From assembly GCA_900128585.1 (NCBI GenBank), contig LT642407.1, positions 1 to 19,116 on the forward strand: 19,116 nt of DNA. Reading direction: 5' to 3'. Below are positions 17,345 to 19,116 of the stretch, piece by piece (positions within the stretch are counted from its first letter, which is position 1; every line of letters begins with the position of its first letter). The DNA is from Stramenopiles sp. TOSAG23-3 (Eukaryota > Sar). The notes under the pieces were generated by a model that was not told where the DNA came from, ran no database searches, and worked only from the letters and a program-made list of their open reading frames with translations. The position numbers were made by a program, and so were the translations under genes.

Positions 17345-17355
17345 AGTTGCAGAAT

Positions 17356-18369
17356 ATGTTTCTTCGAGCGTGGAGGTTGTTGCCAAAGCGGGTCCGGTTT
17401 CGTGGAAGAAGGGAAAGTGTCTGGAGAAGCCACTTCGGATTTGCCCGGCGTAAGTTTGCTTTGAATAAAGTGACAGGGGCGTCAGAGAGAGCACTGGAGG
17501 ACGTGGTGGACCCGTCTGTGCCTAAAAATATATTCGAATTCGTGAGGTCAGTGAGACATATGGAAACCGGTGTGGTTGTGTTGAACGCTGGAATGATCTT
17601 ATCTCTCCTCGGAACCTGCAGTAGTGATATAGTGTTTCTTCGGTCCATGAGCATCACTGGAGGCATTTGTGGAATGTATTACAATTTCACCAGAAAGCCA
17701 CCCCTGAAGGCCCCAGTAATCTGGGCGGTAATATTCGCTTCTATCCATTTGATCAAAATTGGAGAAATTATGCTTGACAAGGCCGACATTTCGTTCAGTG
17801 GAGACGAGTTAAATTTATTTGAAACGCACCTGAACGAACTTCCAGCCCGCCGTTTTTACAAATTCTTAGAGGTCGTTCAGAAACGTGATTACCAACCGGG
17901 CGATGTCTTGTTAGAAGAAGGGCTCGACGTAGACTCGATCACGTTTATCATGACGGGGGAGTGCGATGTTTTAGTGAAGGATCAAATGGTTGCGAAAATG
18001 GAGGGTTGCAATTCCTCCGGAGTTTTGGGAGAGATTAGCTTTTTAAACCGTTTGCGTTTGGAAAAAGAAAAGAAGAGCGGAAAGCTATCTATCAAGAGGA
18101 CTGCGTCGGTCCAAAAAGCCCGAGAAGACATTGTTCGCACAGCGTCTGCCCGCGTCGTGGCCAATACAAATGTACATACAATAACGGTGAAAATGGATGA
18201 TTTGATTGCAATGTTCAAACAAGATCCGCAATTTAAGGCTATATTTTTGAGCGCTCTGACGAACACGTTGGTAGCAAAGTTGGTTCAACAATCCACGTAT
18301 CAGGCAAGCAACAAGGGTGATTCCTACCTTCAACTCGTGAAAAAGTTTGTCCACCCGTTTTGGGATTAA
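17356..18369 (+). CDS. Popeye-like membrane protein with cyclic-nucleotide-binding-type domain
   Basis: The product has 337 residues from ATG 17356, the first ATG of the frame (the frame is open from 17236 but has no earlier ATG). The first 35 residues are very Arg-rich with one acidic residue. Three hydrophobic segments follow at about 72-88, 91-110 and 120-138, the last reading VIWAVIFASIHLIKIGEIML, as in Popeye proteins. From about 145 there is a cNMP-binding-type beta-roll: YQPGDVLLEEG, ITFIMTGECDVLV, and GVLGEISFLN (Glu226) as the start of a phosphate-binding cassette. The usual Arg-x-Ala part appears only at ARVVA (Arg266), after an insertion of about 30 basic residues carrying RTAS twice (248-251, 261-264). 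Popeye proteins bind cAMP in animals; whether this one binds a nucleotide is open. A generic three-helix cNMP-binding protein is the alternative. Confidence 0.7.
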   Translation: MFLRAWRLLPKRVRFRGRRESVWRSHFGFARRKFALNKVTGASERALEDVVDPSVPKNIFEFVRSVRHMETGVVVLNAGMILSLLGTCSSDIVFLRSMSITGGICGMYYNFTRKPPLKAPVIWAVIFASIHLIKIGEIMLDKADISFSGDELNLFETHLNELPARRFYKFLEVVQKRDYQPGDVLLEEGLDVDSITFIMTGECDVLVKDQMVAKMEGCNSSGVLGEISFLNRLRLEKEKKSGKLSIKRTASVQKAREDIVRTASARVVANTNVHTITVKMDDLIAMFKQDPQFKAIFLSALTNTLVAKLVQQSTYQASNKGDSYLQLVKKFVHPFWD

Positions 18370-18827
18370 AAATGGCACGGAGTAAAGGGGTTCGCGCACA
18401 CTGGAGGGTGTAAAAGAAATTAAAAAGGTGTGTGCGATGTGTTGTGCAATATTAACATGGTATATATAATTATTTTTTTTAACATGGTCATAAATTATAC
18501 TTGTAAAACTCAGTAAAGTTAGCATAAAATAATAAACCGGGTGCTTACATCATTATTAATAACTTGAAATTATCATAATAAGAAGAAGAAGATAAAATTT
18601 TGACAACCAACAACGAAACAAAATTACAGAATCAAGTTAAGATTAGGGTATGAGGAAGCTTAATTTAATTACCAAGGTACAATTTTCTTGTTGTTTTTAG
18701 AAGATAAAATTAGGCTGTGTTATTATTTTAGATTAAAGAGATTAAAAACAAAAAATTGGCTGTTATTTAAGTGCATTGATTAAAATTTATTTTATAAATC
18801 TAGGTAAATAGTTCTTCTCCCCAAAAC
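18370..18827. other. Convergent AT-rich gap carrying repeat fragments
   Basis: This holds the 3' ends of the Popeye-like and dehydrogenase-like genes. Apart from the repeat fragments at 18628-18771 it is low-complexity A/T sequence with (AAG)n at 18579-18590. I see no gene or structured RNA in it. Confidence 0.6.
18628..18771. repeat. Rearranged cluster of interspersed repeat parts
   Basis: The arm at 18628-18671 (AGAATCAAGTTAAGATTAGG onward through GAAGCT) matches the reverse complement of the right end of the 15167-15290 element with only a few differences. It is followed by a minus-sense partial core (18680-18698), a diverged plus-sense core (18703-18730) and a good plus-sense core (18742-18771, AAATTGGCTGTTATTTAAG). 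This looks like nested or decayed insertions of one family. Confidence 0.65.
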
Positions 18828-19116
18828 CTACAGCTCCCCATCGTTTGAAGGAGGGGCATTTGCCATTTCGTAACGACGTTTAAACTCTTCCGCCGCCCAC
18901 TTGGTTCCCTCGCCCGTGTTCAACAGAGGATAATAACCAAGGTTCTGTTGCACGTAGGATGGATCTACTGTGTACGAGCGGATCAAGGTTTTTGCTTCCG
19001 TTTCTGTCATCACCGGTCTCATTGCTTCGTACCCAATAATTTTGTTTACGACGTAGCAGAACCACTCCATGTAGTACGCCATATGCACTAGGACAGTGGG
19101 TGGAACCCAAACGATT
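18828..19116 (-). CDS. 3-beta-hydroxysteroid dehydrogenase/sterol decarboxylase-type protein, C-terminal fragment
   Basis: The frame runs off the right edge of the window, so only the last 95 residues are seen. They read IVWVPPTVLVHMAYYMEWF at the edge, a helix-rich stretch, and then TLIRSYTVDPSYVQQNLGYYPLLNTGEGTKWAAEEFKRR before a short acidic tail and TAG. The pattern of a hydrophobic segment followed by a DPSYVQQNLGYYPLxxxxEG block is the C-terminal signature of the 3-beta-HSD branch of extended short-chain dehydrogenases (NSDHL-like sterol C4 decarboxylases included). Known members oxidise a 3-beta-hydroxyl with NAD(P) at the endoplasmic reticulum. The catalytic YxxxK and Rossmann motifs lie outside the window, so the exact substrate class is unknown. 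Convergent with the Popeye-like gene. Confidence 0.65.
   Translation of the reverse strand, partial: IVWVPPTVLVHMAYYMEWFCYVVNKIIGYEAMRPVMTETEAKTLIRSYTVDPSYVQQNLGYYPLLNTGEGTKWAAEEFKRRYEMANAPPSNDGEL

Larger units (their letters stand above)
16675..17355. other. Divergent intergenic region rich in simple sequence
   Basis: About 680 bases between divergent genes. It contains a run of 12 C (16872-16883), purine-rich (AAG)n and pyrimidine-rich (TTC)n tracts arranged as an inverted repeat, T and A homopolymers, one interspersed core copy at 17141, a TATATATATA run near 17209-17218 that could serve the Popeye-like gene, and a 20-codon upstream ORF at 17282-17344. I see no further gene or RNA. Confidence 0.6.

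Noticed and set aside
17451-17477. A 27-nt intron (GTAAGT...GACAG) inside the Popeye-like gene
   Set aside because: It is in frame without stops, far shorter than the proven 75-nt intron, and has no branch site. I treat the sequence as coding.
1-19116. tRNA, rRNA or CRISPR features
   Set aside because: I looked for tRNA-type GGTTCRA arms and for regularly spaced repeats with unique spacers and found none. The interspersed core copies are irregularly spaced and occur in both orientations.

Overview
The window is nuclear DNA from a unicellular eukaryote. Eukaryotic features include an Sfi1-type centrin-binding protein, an N-myristoylation-type N-terminus, a Popeye-like membrane protein, a half-size ABCB transporter with an organelle-type leader, and one clear spliceosomal intron (GTAAGT donor, CTAAC branch-like site, TTACAG acceptor). 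Coding regions have balanced to GC-rich composition, while the gaps are short (about 0.2-0.9 kb), AT-rich and full of A/T runs and microsatellites. Introns are rare: only one of the genes needs one. This fits a compact protist or microalgal genome, perhaps a marine stramenopile-like lineage, but nothing here settles the lineage.

Layout. 84-2051 (+): mitochondrial-type ABCB half transporter. 2605-6180 (+): long Sfi1-like protein with about 21 tryptophan repeats. 6328-6891 (+): 5'-truncated remnant of an SGNH/PC-esterase-like gene lying against short interspersed repeats. 7077-8393 (-): secreted clan GH-A glycoside hydrolase. 9167-10744 (+): secreted iduronate-2-sulfatase-like sulfatase, divergent from the hydrolase. 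11201-12898 (-): secreted pectin-acetylesterase/Notum-family hydrolase with one 75-nt intron. 13775-14968 (+): single-pass membrane protein with an adhesin-like beta-repeat ectodomain. 15466-16674 (-): leucine-rich-repeat protein with a myristoylation-type N-terminus. 17356-18369 (+): Popeye/cyclic-nucleotide-binding-like membrane protein. 18828-19116 (-): 3' end of a 3-beta-hydroxysteroid-dehydrogenase-type gene that runs out of the window.

From 6.3 to 12.9 kb, four neighbouring loci (esterase remnant, glycosidase, sulfatase, carbohydrate esterase) encode secretory enzymes of the kinds needed to remove acetyl and sulfate groups from a decorated polysaccharide and cut its backbone. This looks like a small eukaryotic polysaccharide-processing cluster, although co-function is an inference. 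From 7 kb to the end the genes alternate strand strictly, so they form divergent and convergent pairs.

A short repeat with core AATTGGCTGTTATTTAAG occurs about ten times, only in gaps. At 15167-15290 the core sits between imperfect terminal inverted repeats, and detached arms of the same type occur at 6286-6317 and 18628-18671, which suggests a MITE-like family. Several copies lie just after stop codons in the sense of the adjacent gene, so a role in 3'-end formation is an alternative.
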